From the NCBI GenBank assembly GCA_032988165.1, contig JANTQF010000001.1:62001-126000 (forward strand): DNA of 64,000 nt, written 5' to 3'. Every line of letters begins with the position of its first letter. Position 1 is the stretch's first letter. The translations under genes were made by a program, and so were the position numbers. The notes under the pieces are model-generated. The model had not been told where the DNA came from. It ran no database searches and saw only the letters and a list, made by a program, of their open reading frames with translations. The stretch is from Emmonsiellopsis sp. PD_33 (taxonomy: Eukaryota > Ascomycota > Eurotiomycetes > Onygenales > Ajellomycetaceae). Of the stretch, positions 25,253 to 37,757 are shown piece by piece.

Positions 25253-26831
25253 CTAAAAGTAAAAAATATATGTTGAAGAGAACAGCTGCTACTGATTAAA
25301 TACTATATTTTGAATGCATCCAGTACTGAAAAGCTGGAGATTAGAGATAGTGTCAGCAATAAATTCTAGTTGAGGAATAGAGTGTGGGGATGTGACAGAA
25401 AAGAATTCATCAACATAAATGTATAGTGATTTTATAACAGTAAGATCCAGTTCATCCACATCATCAGCCTGGTGCTCTTAAAGTGGGACAGAGCAGAGTT
25501 TTCCTTTGGTGCAGGTTATGATAATGAGGATTAAGGGCTCAATCACAAGCATAGAGTAGTGTATATCATGTAAAATAATAATATTAGTTTACTCCTTAGT
25601 AAAAGTTCCATCAATCTAGGGTAGAAAGGTTTCAATAACCCTAATGTCTTGACAGCAATCAGGGCAACTGATAATAATAAATCCTTGATTAAGTATAGAG
25701 TGGAAATGGGAGTTGATGGATCAATCCTAACAAAATTGTTGCAGAACTTCACCAGTTAAACTGTTAGTCATGAAGACTCAGAGAATTTAATTAAGACAAG
25801 CACCATTGCAGGACTGAGAGACACACTCTTGATAGATGATGTGTTTACTACCATTAGGTAGGATAAGCTCTTTAATTGTGCCATTATAGCAGAGGAGTTT
25901 AACCATGTTGCCTGTGATGAGTTTGGAATAGATAAGGTTGCCTGATTTGAGGTTGTATGCAGCAAGGGCTGGTAGGTTGAATTTACAAACATAGAGCTTT
26001 ATTTGCCTAATAAGGTATGAAAACTTGTCTGTAGAGTATGACTACCACTATTCATTAGTTTTGAGACATATAATAATAGTTCTGATAAGGCAGCCATATT
26101 ATGTGTGATATAGTTAGAGCATCAAAAAGGTAATACCTTATACAGGATGCAATAATAGATAAGAAGAGAGAGAGGAGAGGTAGAGGAAAAGAACAAGAAA
26201 GAGAAAAAGATTCAGAACATACTTGTAGATGTGTGCCTTGAAATGCAAATATAATACACCTTGAGCATTGATAAGGATGTTAGCATACCAATGAGATACA
26301 TGGTACTCAGATTGAATCCTATGGGTTGAATTAGATGTATGACCTTGGAGTATTCACTAATAAACCACATTATCCTGCATCCAGGTGATATAACTGCCAG
26401 CAATGATAAAGTATTAACTGTAGGTATACTTATCTAATAAAGTAACACAGCTGCTGTTGAATCTATAAAGGGTTCTAACTGAAGAATAAATACAGAGGTT
26501 AGTAAAGAGCATATAGATTAGAGATAGTAGCTGCTTTAACTATACCTAGATTAATATAACACTCTGCTTCAAGCTCCTTGTCAAGAGGCATGAGAGTGGG
26601 TGAAAGCTATTGTCAATGATAAAGCTAACCATGCTTGTGAATTCATGACATGATGTATTGATTCCACACACAGCTGACAAGCTTCAAATGACAGACTTGA
26701 CTTGAGAGGAGATACTGAACAACTAAAGACAGACAGTCATTATTAAGATGGTGAAATGAGTCAAATGAGCTACTATATGACTCAGATAGGCATGAAGGCT
26801 GTCCTGCTGCACTGATCAGTAGCATCTGCAT
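25253..26831 (-). pseudogene. F-box family unit H (decayed)
   Basis: Starts MQMLLISAAGQPS at 26831. The F-box reads NNDCLSLVVQYLLSSQVCHL and KLVSCVWNQYIMS; then IHKHG and LYH are separated by stops at three conserved Trp sites (SWI, GWLYHW). Exon 2's donor is ACAA|GTATGT. Exon 3 shows GEVLQQFC, TAG, D, TGA, SINSHF where intact-looking copies read HQDWSF, and IRVIETFLP, TAG, IDGTFTKE, TAA. It ends after IVFNQ, stop, QLFSSTYIFYF at 25253. Confidence 0.65.
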
Positions 26832-27528
26832 GGCTGAATGAAGGTGTCTTACATGCAGTAGAAGATAGAAACAAAAGAGGATAGTAAGTGTTAGTATGTT
26901 AATAGAGTCAGCATTATCTTAACCCCATTCTTAATGCTGTTCCATTGGGGATGTGAGAGTAAGTTCTTTGAGAGACTGTGATGAAGATGAACAAAAAGAA
27001 GCCCTGTGCATAATCTGGTAAAACTCATAGGAATGAAGGAAACCTACCTTCCTCAGATGGAAGGAATAATCACATAATTCCATGGGAGTTAGAGGAAGAC
27101 CTCAGGAGAACCTGAGACCATGCCCCATAAAATTCTTAACAGTAATATTGCAAAATTTGCAAGGTGAAGGGAAGCAATATATGTGTAGACTTAGTATAAA
27201 CAAAACTATATATATAAAAGAAAATTTAAAGTACAGGGGAGGAAGTACTGACCAAGATTATACTGTTAAGGGTTAATGCTTTAGGGAACTAAAAAAAAAG
27301 GGGGGGAGGGGTGGAAAAAAACCTGAAATAACTGCCTAGAAACACTATTATCATTATTAGACATATTAGTAACTCAGTTTCATGGGTAGAGAAGCTGCCT
27401 GACTGTTCAATATTTAACCTAGGGTGAAAGGTAGTGTAGTACACCATCTACCAAAATACTCTTTTGTAGGGAGCATAAAGTAAAAAAAAAAGAGGGGGGA
27501 GGGTAAAGAATGCAGAAAGAGTAAGAAA

Positions 27529-27554
27529 GATGAACACTAAGCAATTAGTGCATC
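27529..27554 (-). promoter_or_regulatory. Dyad element copy 6
   Basis: Consensus arms (GATGAACACTAA, GCAA, TTAGTGCATC). 698 bases upstream of the start at 26831 and 257 bases past the end of the unit at 27811. Confidence 0.7.
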
Positions 27555-27810
27555 AAGCTATGGGAAAAGATGGAAAAGGAGAAAGTGATAGTGAGGAAGT
27601 GTAATGAAGGAATCAAGTAGGCTAATGAGCAATAATTAGGTGTGAGGTTGAATGATGAGTAAATAGAAATAATGCTGAAATAGAGTCAATAAGGTATTAT
27701 ATATTGATAGGAGAGAGAGGAAGTTAGGACATATAGTATATAGATAGACTTGTTGGCATTTTCCACTAATAGAGTCAAAAATGAAACAGCCAGGTTGTAG
27801 GCTGCATTGC

Positions 27811-29250
27811 TCAAAAATTAGAGGTAGTTAGCTGAAGAGTTTATTTATCAATGATCTTAATATTGGTAAAACAAGTGTTGAGATCTTTAAGGTCAATGAT
27901 AGGTTTTAAGGCTAATACCTGAAAATATTAATTAATTGGCATTTACAAATAGTCACTGACTAGCAGGTGTTTTTTATTACTGATACAGTCTTCAAGTGGA
28001 ATGAAGCATAGTGTATCCTTAATCTGAATTACAGCAGTAAGAGTAGATGGCTTTATAATAACTGAGAGCTACTTGAAAGAACTGATGTCAATGGCCTGTG
28101 TGTATTACTTTGAAAAGGTTCCATCATCCTGGGATAAGAATGTTTCAATAATTCTCAAGTATATGAGGAAAGTAGGGTTTCTGATAGTCATAAATCCTTC
28201 AGCATAAGAAGGGTAGGGGTGAGAACTGAAGAACAAATATTAAGTAAATTGTTGGAGAATTTCACTACTTAAATTGCTCAGAACTGTAACCTGAGAGGCT
28301 AAACAAGCATAGCCTTTAGTGGGGTACAAGAAGATAGACTTGGTATAAATAAGACATTCAGTGCCATTAGGGAGAACAATCTCCAACATATCTGTATAGT
28401 GAATGATATATTAAGTGTTGACTTTAATAGCTATCTTCTTGTAGATCATATGCCTAGATTGCAGGTCATATACTATAAGTGTTGGAGGATCATATTTGAC
28501 AAGATAAAGCTTATTCCAACCAATGAAATATAGAACCTCATTGGTCTTGACTGGCTATCATACTTCCCCAGTTGGGAGGCACATAATGAGGATCCTGAAG
28601 ATAGAGAATTAATTAGCTACCTGGAAATAAATCACAATTAAAACAAAAGAGAGAGAGATAGAGAGGGTAGTAAGACATACATGGGGGTATTATTATAAAC
28701 ATAGAGACACAGGATACTATTGACATTAAGAAGTATTCAAGTGTATGAAAGATAGAAGTAAGAGGGAAGTAAAATCTCCTGGTAGGCAACTACCATCTCA
28801 CTTCCCAGAATTTACCAATATAGCTTGCAATGTTCAAACCAGGTCATAAAATTGCTGATGGTTGCAAAGCATTGTGAGGAATTATAGTTTTAGAATACTG
28901 TTGGCTTGCCACAGGAGAGCTTATGTATAGTCCTGGCTAAAGAAGGGAATTAGGCTGCAAAGAGAAAAGTTAGGGATGATTATAACATACCTAATGCTGT
29001 GTATGTTTAGGCTCTAAGCTGTGGATCAAAAGACATGAGATACTTAATGAGTTAAGACCAGTAATACAGACAGCCATACTCTTAAATCTATAAGGAGATG
29101 TATGCATTCCAGTGTTAGCTGATGAGCTTCATACAGCAAACTTCAGCTGATGATATATACTAAAGAATTAGAGAAGTGCAGTTATTATTAAGACACTCAA
29201 ATGGATTGAATGAATTGCAGCAAGATGAGGGTTCAGAGCCTGGCAGGATT
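27811..29250 (-). pseudogene. F-box family unit I (heavily decayed)
   Basis: Start not resolved. Exon 1 ends ...QLRA, stop, TYTAL at donor TTAG|GTATGTT near 28990; before it the text IQEYGCLYYWS fits the WI..HGWLYHW segment with stops around it. Exon 3 carries remnants of the YLIGxNKLY and ETFLPQ segments in which most Trp and Gln codons are lost. The last part is readable: VIIKPSTLTAVIQIKDTLCF, SDYL, stop, MPIN, TAA, YFQVLALKP, ending LTTSNF at 27811. The upstream flank is also copied at 14.0-14.3 kb. Confidence 0.55.
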
Positions 29251-29725
29251 ATACTGGGAGTAAGCATCTTAGGTGCTTGATGAGATGTTGAGTGATGCAA
29301 AAGGTACAGTCAGAGAGAGTAATAAGTCTAAATAGTTTGTATTAGCTCAAGTTTATTATATGTTTTGTTGCTAGAGATTTGGTTGGTATCTAGTAAATTC
29401 CATTGATTCAGCAGGGTAGTCATGTAGAATGACTATATACCTTACTCAATTTTGAGAAGAAAATGCATGATTTTTTACAAAAATAGATACAGTTATGTAT
29501 ATTTAAGGGGAAAGAATGAGAGCAAGGAGTTCAAGACAAATAAAATTAAAAAGTGGTGGGGATACTGACCAAGATTGGATGATGGCAAGGAGGATTGTGA
29601 AGAGAAAGAGAGAGAGCTAGAATTTTATATTTACTAGTAGTTAGGTTAGTTAATACTGCAAGGTGTATTAGTAATAACTGGTAACACATGCTTGATTTTT
29701 GTGGTGATAAGAAAACATAACATTG

Positions 29726-30092
29726 AGGTATAAATAAGTGGTGATTTTATATTCCTCATTTCCTCACTTTTCATAAGGCTAACCCCCTAACCTGTAATCC
29801 TAAGGGGTGAGTAATTAGTGGACTGGAAATGTAGTATTATAGGAATGATGCACAGTACAATATGGTTATTAACATGATTAGAGGTGGATGAGACATACCA
29901 TTCACATAATAAGCAGTGGTTTTTTATATTCCTCATTCCCTAACCCTCCCTAATGTGGACCCCCTAATCCTAATACCCTAAGTTGAATATATATGAACTA
30001 TAGTATCCATATAAGCAGTGTTTTTTATACATTCCTCATTCTCTAACCCTCCCTAAGGCTAACCTCCTAATCCTAACACTCTAAGTTCCAGT
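29726..30092 (+). repeat. Telomere-like block 2 (three units)
   Basis: Three degenerate units, each with a TTTTATATTCCTCATT-like lead followed by C-strand telomere-like text (CTAACCCTCCCTAAGG, CCCCCTAATCCTAA). The third unit is closest to block 1. It lies between the unit at 29.2 kb and dyad element copy 7. Confidence 0.7.
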
Positions 30093-30253
30093 ATTAAAAT
30101 CTGGTCATTAATAAGTAAATTCACTTACTTGCTGTATCTGGAGGGGGGGGTGTTGTAAATTATTGTAAATTGAGGTTTGCAGGATTAATCACACCCATAA
30201 TGACTCCAATGACAAGAAGATAGTTTATAAAGGCAAATAGTAGGTAATTAAAA

Positions 30254-30279
30254 GATGAACACTAAGCAGTTAGTGCATC
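30254..30279 (-). promoter_or_regulatory. Dyad element copy 7
   Basis: Left arm GATGAACACTAA, spacer GCAG, right arm TTAGTGCATC, after TTAAAA. About 1 kb upstream of the unit at 27.8-29.25 kb, the longest spacing; telomere-like block 2 lies in between and may have been inserted. Confidence 0.65.
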
Positions 30280-30379
30280 ATACCCATACACCATGTAGGA
30301 TTAGGAGAAAGAAGAGAGGCAGGTAGAGGGAAAAAAAAAAGAAGTAGTAATTTATAGAGTAAAGTAAAGTAATATTTAT

Positions 30380-30800
30380 GTTGGCTTCATCCTAGCTAAC
30401 TGTAGATCCCTTGTGCTGATTGGGAGTCTTGACAGAATGGTGTGATCTGATTGGTGTGAATTTGAACTGTTATCACATGACTCAAGTGAAGGGCAGTAAT
30501 GTGACTTAGGCCTTAACACAACCTTTTCTTTTGTGGCTGAGTGTCATCCCTCCTGCAGACCTTGCATTGTGCAATTCCTTTGAATACTAGTACTGAGAGA
30601 GGCTCATGGGCATTCAGTATTTTTTTTGATGGGGAAAGGAAATGCTGTAGGACTGCTGACACAGCTAACACATTAACTAGGCCTAGTTAGGTACTAATGA
30701 GAGCCTCTTCTCAGGGGCCAAGCCTGCCCAGACCTTGCACCAGCCACACCTCTCATGGAGGCTCCATCCTGACAGGGCCTGGATTAAAAGCTAGTTATTA
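30380..30800. other. Compositionally distinct island
   Basis: More C/G-rich than its surroundings, with stretches such as GGCCAAGCCTGCCCAGACC and an inverted pair GAGCCTC/GAGGCTC about 60 bases apart. CG is absent here too. No coding frame or known element recognised; a short non-autonomous transposon or terminal repeat is possible. Confidence 0.35.
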
Positions 30801-31320
30801 TTGGAGTCTGAAGGAAGGGTAGGCCTAATATATAGGCAGTTAATTACACTAACACTAATTTAATAACCTGGAAAAAAAACCTCTTCTATATTACATAAAA
30901 AGTGAATGGCATTGCTGAGAGGATAAAGGCATAAAGAGCCTCCTAATAAAGATGTGCTGAGGATGCAAAAGAAACAACAATAAAATCAGTATAGTATGAT
31001 TAGATCTAAAACCATCAAATGGGGATTCTAACTGACAGCTTCAGGAACCTCCATTAAGGAACACAAGGTGAAAAAGATGGAAAAAAAAAAGCTAAAAGAC
31101 AAATAAATAAAACATTGATGATGGGTAACTGATTTAGCACATGAGGATTTGAGATAGAGAAAGTAAATCAAGGTAAATAAAAAGACAAAGGATATAGAAC
31201 TAAAGAGAGAAAATCTAGCAGCACAAAAAGTCCTATTCATAGTTAAAAGACATTGCAGCTCCAATGAGAACAAAGTGGATAAAAGATTTTACAAGAAACA
31301 CAGGAGTTGAAAGGTGAAAA

Positions 31321-32846
31321 TTAAAACTGAAATAGCCATGCTATTATATAGATTCCTGAGGTATAAGTCTTTACTTATATTTGTTCTTGTTGAGTGAGTT
31401 GAAGGTCAGTAATATACCAAGCAAACTTGTTTAGTACTATAATAAGCTAAAAAGACATCATGTGCAGTAATCAGTCAATTGGGATGAGCAAATAATTCAA
31501 AAAAAATTTCTTTGTTGTATGTTGGCTACAGTCTTCAAGTGCCATGAAGCAAGGGGTATCATTGATGAAGCTGAGAGCAATGGCTGTGGATGCCTGGAGG
31601 TATAGACTGATATGATTATAATTTCCTGGGTTAATAGTGTCTATTTGCTCCTGTGCAAATATCCTATCATACTGTGACATATATGTCTCAATAATTCAAA
31701 GATGCTCCATAGGAGAAGTGGGATGTCCAACAAATTTGAATCCTCTATTAAAGGTGGGTTGAAGATATGAGCTGTGTGACCAAGGCTGGAAAAATTACTG
31801 GAGAATTTAACCAGTCATGCTGTCTATAACTGTTGCCTGAAATTATTTGTGATTTTTATACACAGATGTGTGAAAAGTGTCCATATATATAACTCATTTA
31901 CTCCCTTGGGATAGGATATGCTCCATTGAAGCTTGGATATGGATGAAGAACTCAACTGTGTTTTTGATAGCTGATTCCATGTAGATAGGGCTGCCATATT
32001 TGAGGTTATAAACTCCAAGAGATGGAGGTTCAAGTTGAGCAACATAAAGCTTGTTTTTTCCAATCAGGTATGAGACCTCATTTGATGAACATGACCACAA
32101 TTTTTGGCTGGTATTTAGACAAATGATAACAGTCCTAAAAAAATGAAGTAAAAGAGGGCAGGCATTGAGCATTAATGAGCTATTTACAGGTATATCAAAG
32201 AATATTAATAGAGCAAAGGGTACTGGATGTACATGAGATTGATACCATGAAACTGCAGACAAAGAGTGCCAGTATCATTAAGAAGCAGTGTGATGTTGAG
32301 GGAATCACAGTGGGGTATACCTAAGAGTAAATGGTAAATCAACATTTCATGGCATGAACTAACTATACCATGATTTTGAGTTTGCCAAAAAATGAACCCA
32401 TCATCAAACCACACAATGTAGTTGCCTGCTGTGGTCAGAAGCTATATATATACATACTTTTCCATTAGGGTGGCTTTGCCTTGTGAGAAGTGGTGGAACA
32501 TCATGGCTAAAGGGGGGTTTTTTTTAGTCAAAAGAAATAAACAAAAGATGCCAGTTGATAACATACCTAGTGCTGTATATTGCTTGACTTGGGACTGCAG
32601 TTGAAGAGATAGAAACTGGGCTCTAAACTGTGGCCAGTGATAAACCTAGTTCTAGTTGCTGATCCATGATTTTATGTAGTCATTCCATGTCCTATTGACA
32701 AGCCTGAAGTGGCAGACTGTACTGGGTGGCAGATTGTTTAGAATAAAAGAGAGACAAGCTGCACTGAGAGATTTAAAGGGGTCAAGAGATCTAATGGGTG
32801 GTTGGGATGGATCCACTTGGATTTTGCTCATCTTGAAGATTTCCAT
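31321..32846 (-). pseudogene. F-box family unit J (decayed)
   Basis: Starts MEIFKMSKIQVDPSQ at 32846. The F-box is stop-free: LSAACLSFILNNLPPSTVCH and FRLVNRTWNDYIKSWISN, then TAG, N, TAG, VYHWPQFRAQF to donor CTAG|GTATGTT near 32570. Exon 2 reads YIVWFDDGFIFWQTQNHG and LLLNDTGTLCLQFHG. Exon 3 reads VIICLNTSQKLWSCSSNEVS, YLIGKNKLYVAQLEPPSLGV, then stop, IIETYMSQYDRIFAQEQ. That stop, in the position of LRIIETF, is TGA, as expected from an ancestral CGA Arg codon. It ends at AWLFQF, 31321. Confidence 0.7.
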
Positions 32847-33558
32847 GTATTAATTTCTTGATAGGGCCAGATAGGGAAAGAGGGGGAAAAAGGAGAGAAA
32901 GGGCAGGAATAGTTGCATTGAAACCTGTGATTAGTGCTTGATTTCTTATATGCATTATTTTTCCTTATGGATGTTGTTGGAGAGGCCTAGGAAGTTGACC
33001 TGCATGCTCATCAAGTGTTGATGAAAGGAGAAAAGGACAGAGAGATGAGGAAGGAGAAGCTAGGATGTAGATAGAAATACAGGTGCAATCCCCTATCCCA
33101 CCCCCTATAGGAAGTGTGGAAAATGGACATGATGGCTGGATATGTAGTTTTTTCCTGGTAATAGGACTAAACCTGTATTAGTAATACTATTATAAAGCTG
33201 GGCAAAATCCAGTGGGTAAGGGTAATTAATAAATAATAAAGAAGGGGGTAAATAACTGGGTTGGAACAGAATGGTTTATTAGAAAAATAAAGAGCATTAG
33301 ATAATTAATACTAACCCTAAAGATATTATATGGTAAAAAGGCCAGGCAATTGATCTGGATAGATCAGGCAAAGTTGAAGCATGGGAAAAGGACAAAAATT
33401 GAGACTAAATAGAAGGAAAAAAAAGGAATAAAAAAGGAGGATATAAAAAAGAGCACAAAATCCACTGACTTAACATTGCAGGTAGCAAAAAGATATTAAA
33501 ACAGAACAAGTAGTTGTTTTTAGGTTAGAGAGTTAAAGAATGTTGCATGAATTTATCC
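32847..33558. other. Intergenic between units J and K
   Basis: AT-rich; no dyad element and no coding frame recognised. A purine-biased stretch lies at 33395-33460. Confidence 0.4.
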
Positions 33559-35000
33559 TTACTTGAAGAGACAAAATCTAATAACCTTCAGGGAGTTGAT
33601 GTTCATTCCTGGAATTATTCCTGATTTACAGAGAATAAATGATTGATCACAGGGGACTAGGAAGCATCAGTTGGTGAGCTCTTAAACTTTGGGAGTACAC
33701 TTCTGGAGTAATATGCTACATACATTATCATAGAAAGAGATGATACCAAAAGGGAGGAGTTCTTAGCTAAACATGGCAGGGCCAAAATCTGACTGTGAGA
33801 GAATAGTAGTTGTTTGTTGTTTGACAAACATTCTATCACTCTGTAATATGAATGTCATGAGAAAACAGACATATAAGTTGAATTTGGGGTAAACATGAAA
33901 TTCAAATCCTCTATTAAATGTTGATTGAGGAGAGGGCATTTTGTTAAGATAATACTGAATTTACTGGAGAATTTGACCAGTTTGACTGTCAATAACAATT
34001 ATCTGGTAAGAGGTATGATCAGTGGACATCATTGAGTAACTATTACTGCCACTATCATTGCCTTGAACATCCAATACCCTTGCATGGTAGAGAATATATT
34101 CCTTGCCATTTAGAGTAATGAGCTCAAATGCATCTCCATTCAAGAACCAGTCCTCAATATTCCCAATGGCTTGCCTTTTGTAGAAGAGGCTTCCAGATCT
34201 AAGGTCATATGCAACAAGTAGTTCTAGAGAGCTAAGTTGGCACATATAAAGCTTACTCTGCCTAATAAGATAAGGAAACTCATATATTAGATGTGACCAC
34301 AATTCTTGTGTGATTTGAAGAGAGATAATGTGGATTCTAATGACAAATTATTAATGAGCTATTATTAAGTATAGGATATTAAGGAAATGTATAGGAAAGA
34401 TACCTAGAGGTGTCAGAGAAAAGTTAAACACAAATAATACCTATATCATTAAGGTAGATGTTGACCTTGCATGGAGGATCATCAAATGAAATAGTATATT
34501 CATACTGACTTGAAAGTGATGGTTGCATAGAGGTGGAACTATAATTAATAACCTACTAATATAAAACCCCTTCTTTGAATCATGCAATATAATTCCCTGC
34601 TGTCTGCACTTCATCATTGAGAGAATATTCATGCAAAACAGTCACATTGCCTTGAGAGAAGTTATGAAATGTATGTGCTACAAACCTGGGAGTCAGTAAT
34701 AGTAGATGCAAACAAAGAGGAGAATAATATACCTAGGGATATATATTACTTGACCCTGAGGTCCAGTTGAAGAGAGGACAGGTGGGTGTGAAACTTAGGC
34801 TAGTGGTGAAGCTAGCTATACTCTTAAATTCATAATGTGGTATGGTTACTCCATGTGCAGCTAACATGTTGAAGCTGGCAGATATCAATGAGTGACACCT
34901 GCTGTATCATCAAGTTAAGACAGTCTCTATTAAGCTAATGAAATGGATCTATAGAGCTGCTGGGCTTTTATTGAAGAGATTGATGTTACTGTGTTAGACT
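33559..35000 (-). pseudogene. F-box family unit K (decayed)
   Basis: Start approximate. Exon 1 reads LNRDCLNLMIQQVSLIDICQ then LQHVSCTWSNHTTL, TGA, I, TAA, EYS, TAG, LHH, TAG, PKF: four stops, three of them at family Trp sites, then donor CTAG|GTATAT near 34730. Exon 3 has MWSHLIYEFPYLIRQSKLYM, LLVAYDLRSGSLFYK, TYPE-like beta-strand text and the terminal RMFVKQQTTTILSQSD, ending with NINSLKVIRFCLFK at 33559. YLIRQ for YLIGQ fits a G-to-A change of Gly to Arg. Confidence 0.6.
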
Positions 35001-35319
35001 TAAATCTATCATATTTTGAGGCCTGGGTAAGGGACTGTTAATAAACTAAGATAATGACATGAAATGTTATTTAAAAAAGGACTGCCATGCATAAAAATTG
35101 AGAAGTTGTGTAGAGATGTGTAAAAGAGAGAAAAGATAGCTAAAGAGGATGAAATTATAAAAGTAGTGGTGAATATGAAGTTAGTTGGTGGGTTTTTTTA
35201 GGGTAGGAAAAATCAAAAAATAAAACAGTAGCTAAGCCTCATTTGAAATAACACATTTCTTTGTCTTAATACATCACTTGATGGAAGGAAAATCCACATG
35301 AGTAAGAGGTTAGTGTTCT

Positions 35320-35530
35320 AGGAATAGAAAAGAAGAGTAAAGAAGAAAACTTAAGAAAAATTGAGAGAAGAAAGGATAAAGATGAATACTAAGCAATTAG
35401 TGCATCAGTTTCTAAAGAGTAGAACTGTTGAAGACAGGGAGAGAGAAGAGGAGAAAAATGAGATAAAAAAAGAGAGAGAAGGGAAGAAAAGTAAAATAAA
35501 AAGATAGAGAGGAGGAGAGAGAAGCTATTA
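35320..35530. repeat. Purine tract around dyad element copy 8
   Basis: Nearly 200 bases almost free of pyrimidines on the plus strand (GAAAAGAAGAG, GGGAGAGAGAAGAGG, GGAGGAGAGAGAAG), interrupted only by the dyad element. The minus strand is a polypyrimidine tract upstream of the unit at 33.6-35.0 kb. Confidence 0.6.
35381..35406 (-). promoter_or_regulatory. Dyad element copy 8
   Basis: Left arm GATGAATACTAA, spacer GCAA, right arm TTAGTGCATC. About 380 bases upstream of unit K and 243 bases past the end of unit L. Confidence 0.7.
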
Positions 35531-35648
35531 TTATAATTCATATAATTTCACAAAATGAAAAAGATAACTATTTTTTAAGAGAATGGTTCTAGAACTAGTG
35601 TGGAAAAGGATTCTGCAAAGAAATAAGAAGACAAAAAACTAATAAACT

Positions 35649-37132
35649 TCAAAATTGAAGGAGCTAAATGTAGCTATTACTTGAATCAGAAAGCTCTACC
35701 TAAATGTATCCTTATCCAGAGAGATGAATGTTTCAAGAATAGAAATATCAATTCTGCAGCTTCTTAATAGGCTACTGCAAATCCAAAAGTAAATCTTTGT
35801 CCATGTGAATTATATTTCCATTTATATCAGCCAGGGTGTAATTTGCAGCTCCATGAGGACTAGACTCTTTAATTAACATGGTATATAGCTGATTGCCAGA
35901 GTTGATAATACCAATGGAAAGTGATAGATGAATGAAAATGTCTTGATAGCCAATTTTATACTCTGAATTTATATAAATAATTTCTATATGCTCCTTAGCA
36001 AACATTCCATCACTTCATGAGAGGAATGTCCTAATTGAGTGAAAAAAGGGTCCATATGGCTGAGGGTGGGTATAGGACTGAAATCCTCCATTAAATGTGG
36101 GTTTATAATGGAGGACCCCTAGCATGTTATGTTCAGTCTGTTGAAGTATTTCCCCAGTGTGAGCAGTAAGAATGATTATATGGAAAGCTATATCAGATGA
36201 ATGACCAGTTAAAGATGTGAGGTGCATATAGATAATACATTCAGTACTGTTAGGGTGAATAATCTCCATTGCATTGGTACAGTCATACAGGAATTTAGCA
36301 TCCTCAGGTGTAGTTGATTTAGTATAGATGAGTTTGCAGGATTTAAGAGCATATGCACTGAGCATTGGTGGGTTCTTTTTGCATGTATAAAGCAGATTCT
36401 TGCCAATCAGATATGGAGTACTATCATTCTCTAAGAACTGTGACTGCTGTTCTCTGATGTCAAGGGAGATGATATGAAAGCTAATAGTAAATAGTATATT
36501 AATTATTAATAGCTTTAGGACAACAGGAATCAATGATATAGTGAACCTACCTGGTCAGGAAACTGGAAAGGCTCAGACATATGATACTCTGAGTGTTGAG
36601 GAGGAGTTTAGCAGACTAAAATGTGTTGTAAAGGAGCATCTCATAGAGCTGAGTAATTTTATTACTAGCATAGATTTATCAATATAAGGTCACATTGTCC
36701 AATTAGGCTATATATTTACCCCCTATTTTGAGGGAGGGTGTATTTGGGTATCTCTGAATTATAGTTGGCTTGCCACAGGAGAACTTGTGGAATGTGCAAT
36801 CTATAAACCTGAGAGTTAGTAATAGCATATAAAAAAGAGTCAGGAAATAACATACCTAGAGATGTGTATAGGCTGAGTCTGAGTTCTGATTTGATTGATG
36901 TGAACTGGGCCATAAATAGTAGCTAATAATGCAAGTATTCATACTCTTCAATCCATGAAGTAGCATACTTATTCCATGTGTTGTTGACAGCCTGCAGGGT
37001 ACAGACTTCATAGGGCAGGAGATATTGAAGTATCAACACCAGACAGTTAGTATTGAGATACTGAGCTGAATCAAGGCAGTGAGAGAGTAGATTTTGAAGG
37101 GGTGCTTCTTGGAATTTTGGATGGTCATCCAT
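35649..37132 (-). pseudogene. F-box family unit L (decayed, long open exon 3)
   Basis: Likely start MDDHPKFQEAPLQNLLSH at 37132 (an upstream in-frame start at 37207 is possible). The F-box reads NCLVLILQYLLPYEVCTLQA then VNNTWNKYATSWIEEYEYLH; a single TAG (Trp of the HW motif) precedes LLFMAQFTSIKSE and donor CTAG|GTATGTT near 36858. Exon 3 is stop-free over 36533-36018, with STPYLIGKNLLYTC, LTAHTGEILQQTEHNMLG and the segment RTFLS, TGA, SDGMFAKEHIE. PQ is replaced by S-stop, explained by CCN to TCN and CGA to TGA. The frame ends SNSYI, stop, LLQF at 35649. One of the least damaged copies. Confidence 0.7.
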
Positions 37133-37731
37133 TGTTTGGGTTGTTGAGAAACTAGTGAGTGATATTAATGGAAGAGAAAGTCTTAAGGGCTCATCTATAT
37201 AAATCAAACATGATCAGTATAATCCTGGGTTTGTTTTGATCTTTACATATATCCTAGGTTGCATCTAATTAATATTAGTACATAGGGAAACACATCTGAT
37301 GCCTGGGATGTTGCCAAATCCTGGCAATGAGGGAGGTCAGATTAATACCATAGAAACAATAAAAAGAAAGAATATGAGGTTTGAGTGGGGAAAAGAAATG
37401 GAAAGAATATAAGATACATCATATGTAAGGCCAAGGAGGTGGAAATAGAAAGTAAAAAGCTTGAAAAGTAGTGAAAAAGGCATGGGATATGGTACTCACT
37501 GAGATGATTGCTTCAGAGTGTTTGAATAAGGGTAGATGAAGAGAATTAAAGACAGCAGAAGATAAAGATGTGAGTAGGTTGATAAGACTAGGCAACTAAT
37601 GTGCCTGAATAACACTGCAGTTTACTGGGGGGTAGGTTTGTTGAGCCTGTTAGCTGATGTACTGCATAACACATAGAGCACAGAGAGATAAATGGAAAAA
37701 AACAGTTAAATAAGAAGAAAAAAATGCAAAA

Positions 37732-37757
37732 GATGAACACTAAGTAATTAGTGCATT
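37732..37757 (-). promoter_or_regulatory. Dyad element copy 9
   Basis: Left arm GATGAACACTAA, spacer GTAA, right arm TTAGTGCATT. 600 bases upstream of the start at 37132. The last codons (MH-stop) of the neighbouring coiled-coil frame overlap its right arm. Confidence 0.65.
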
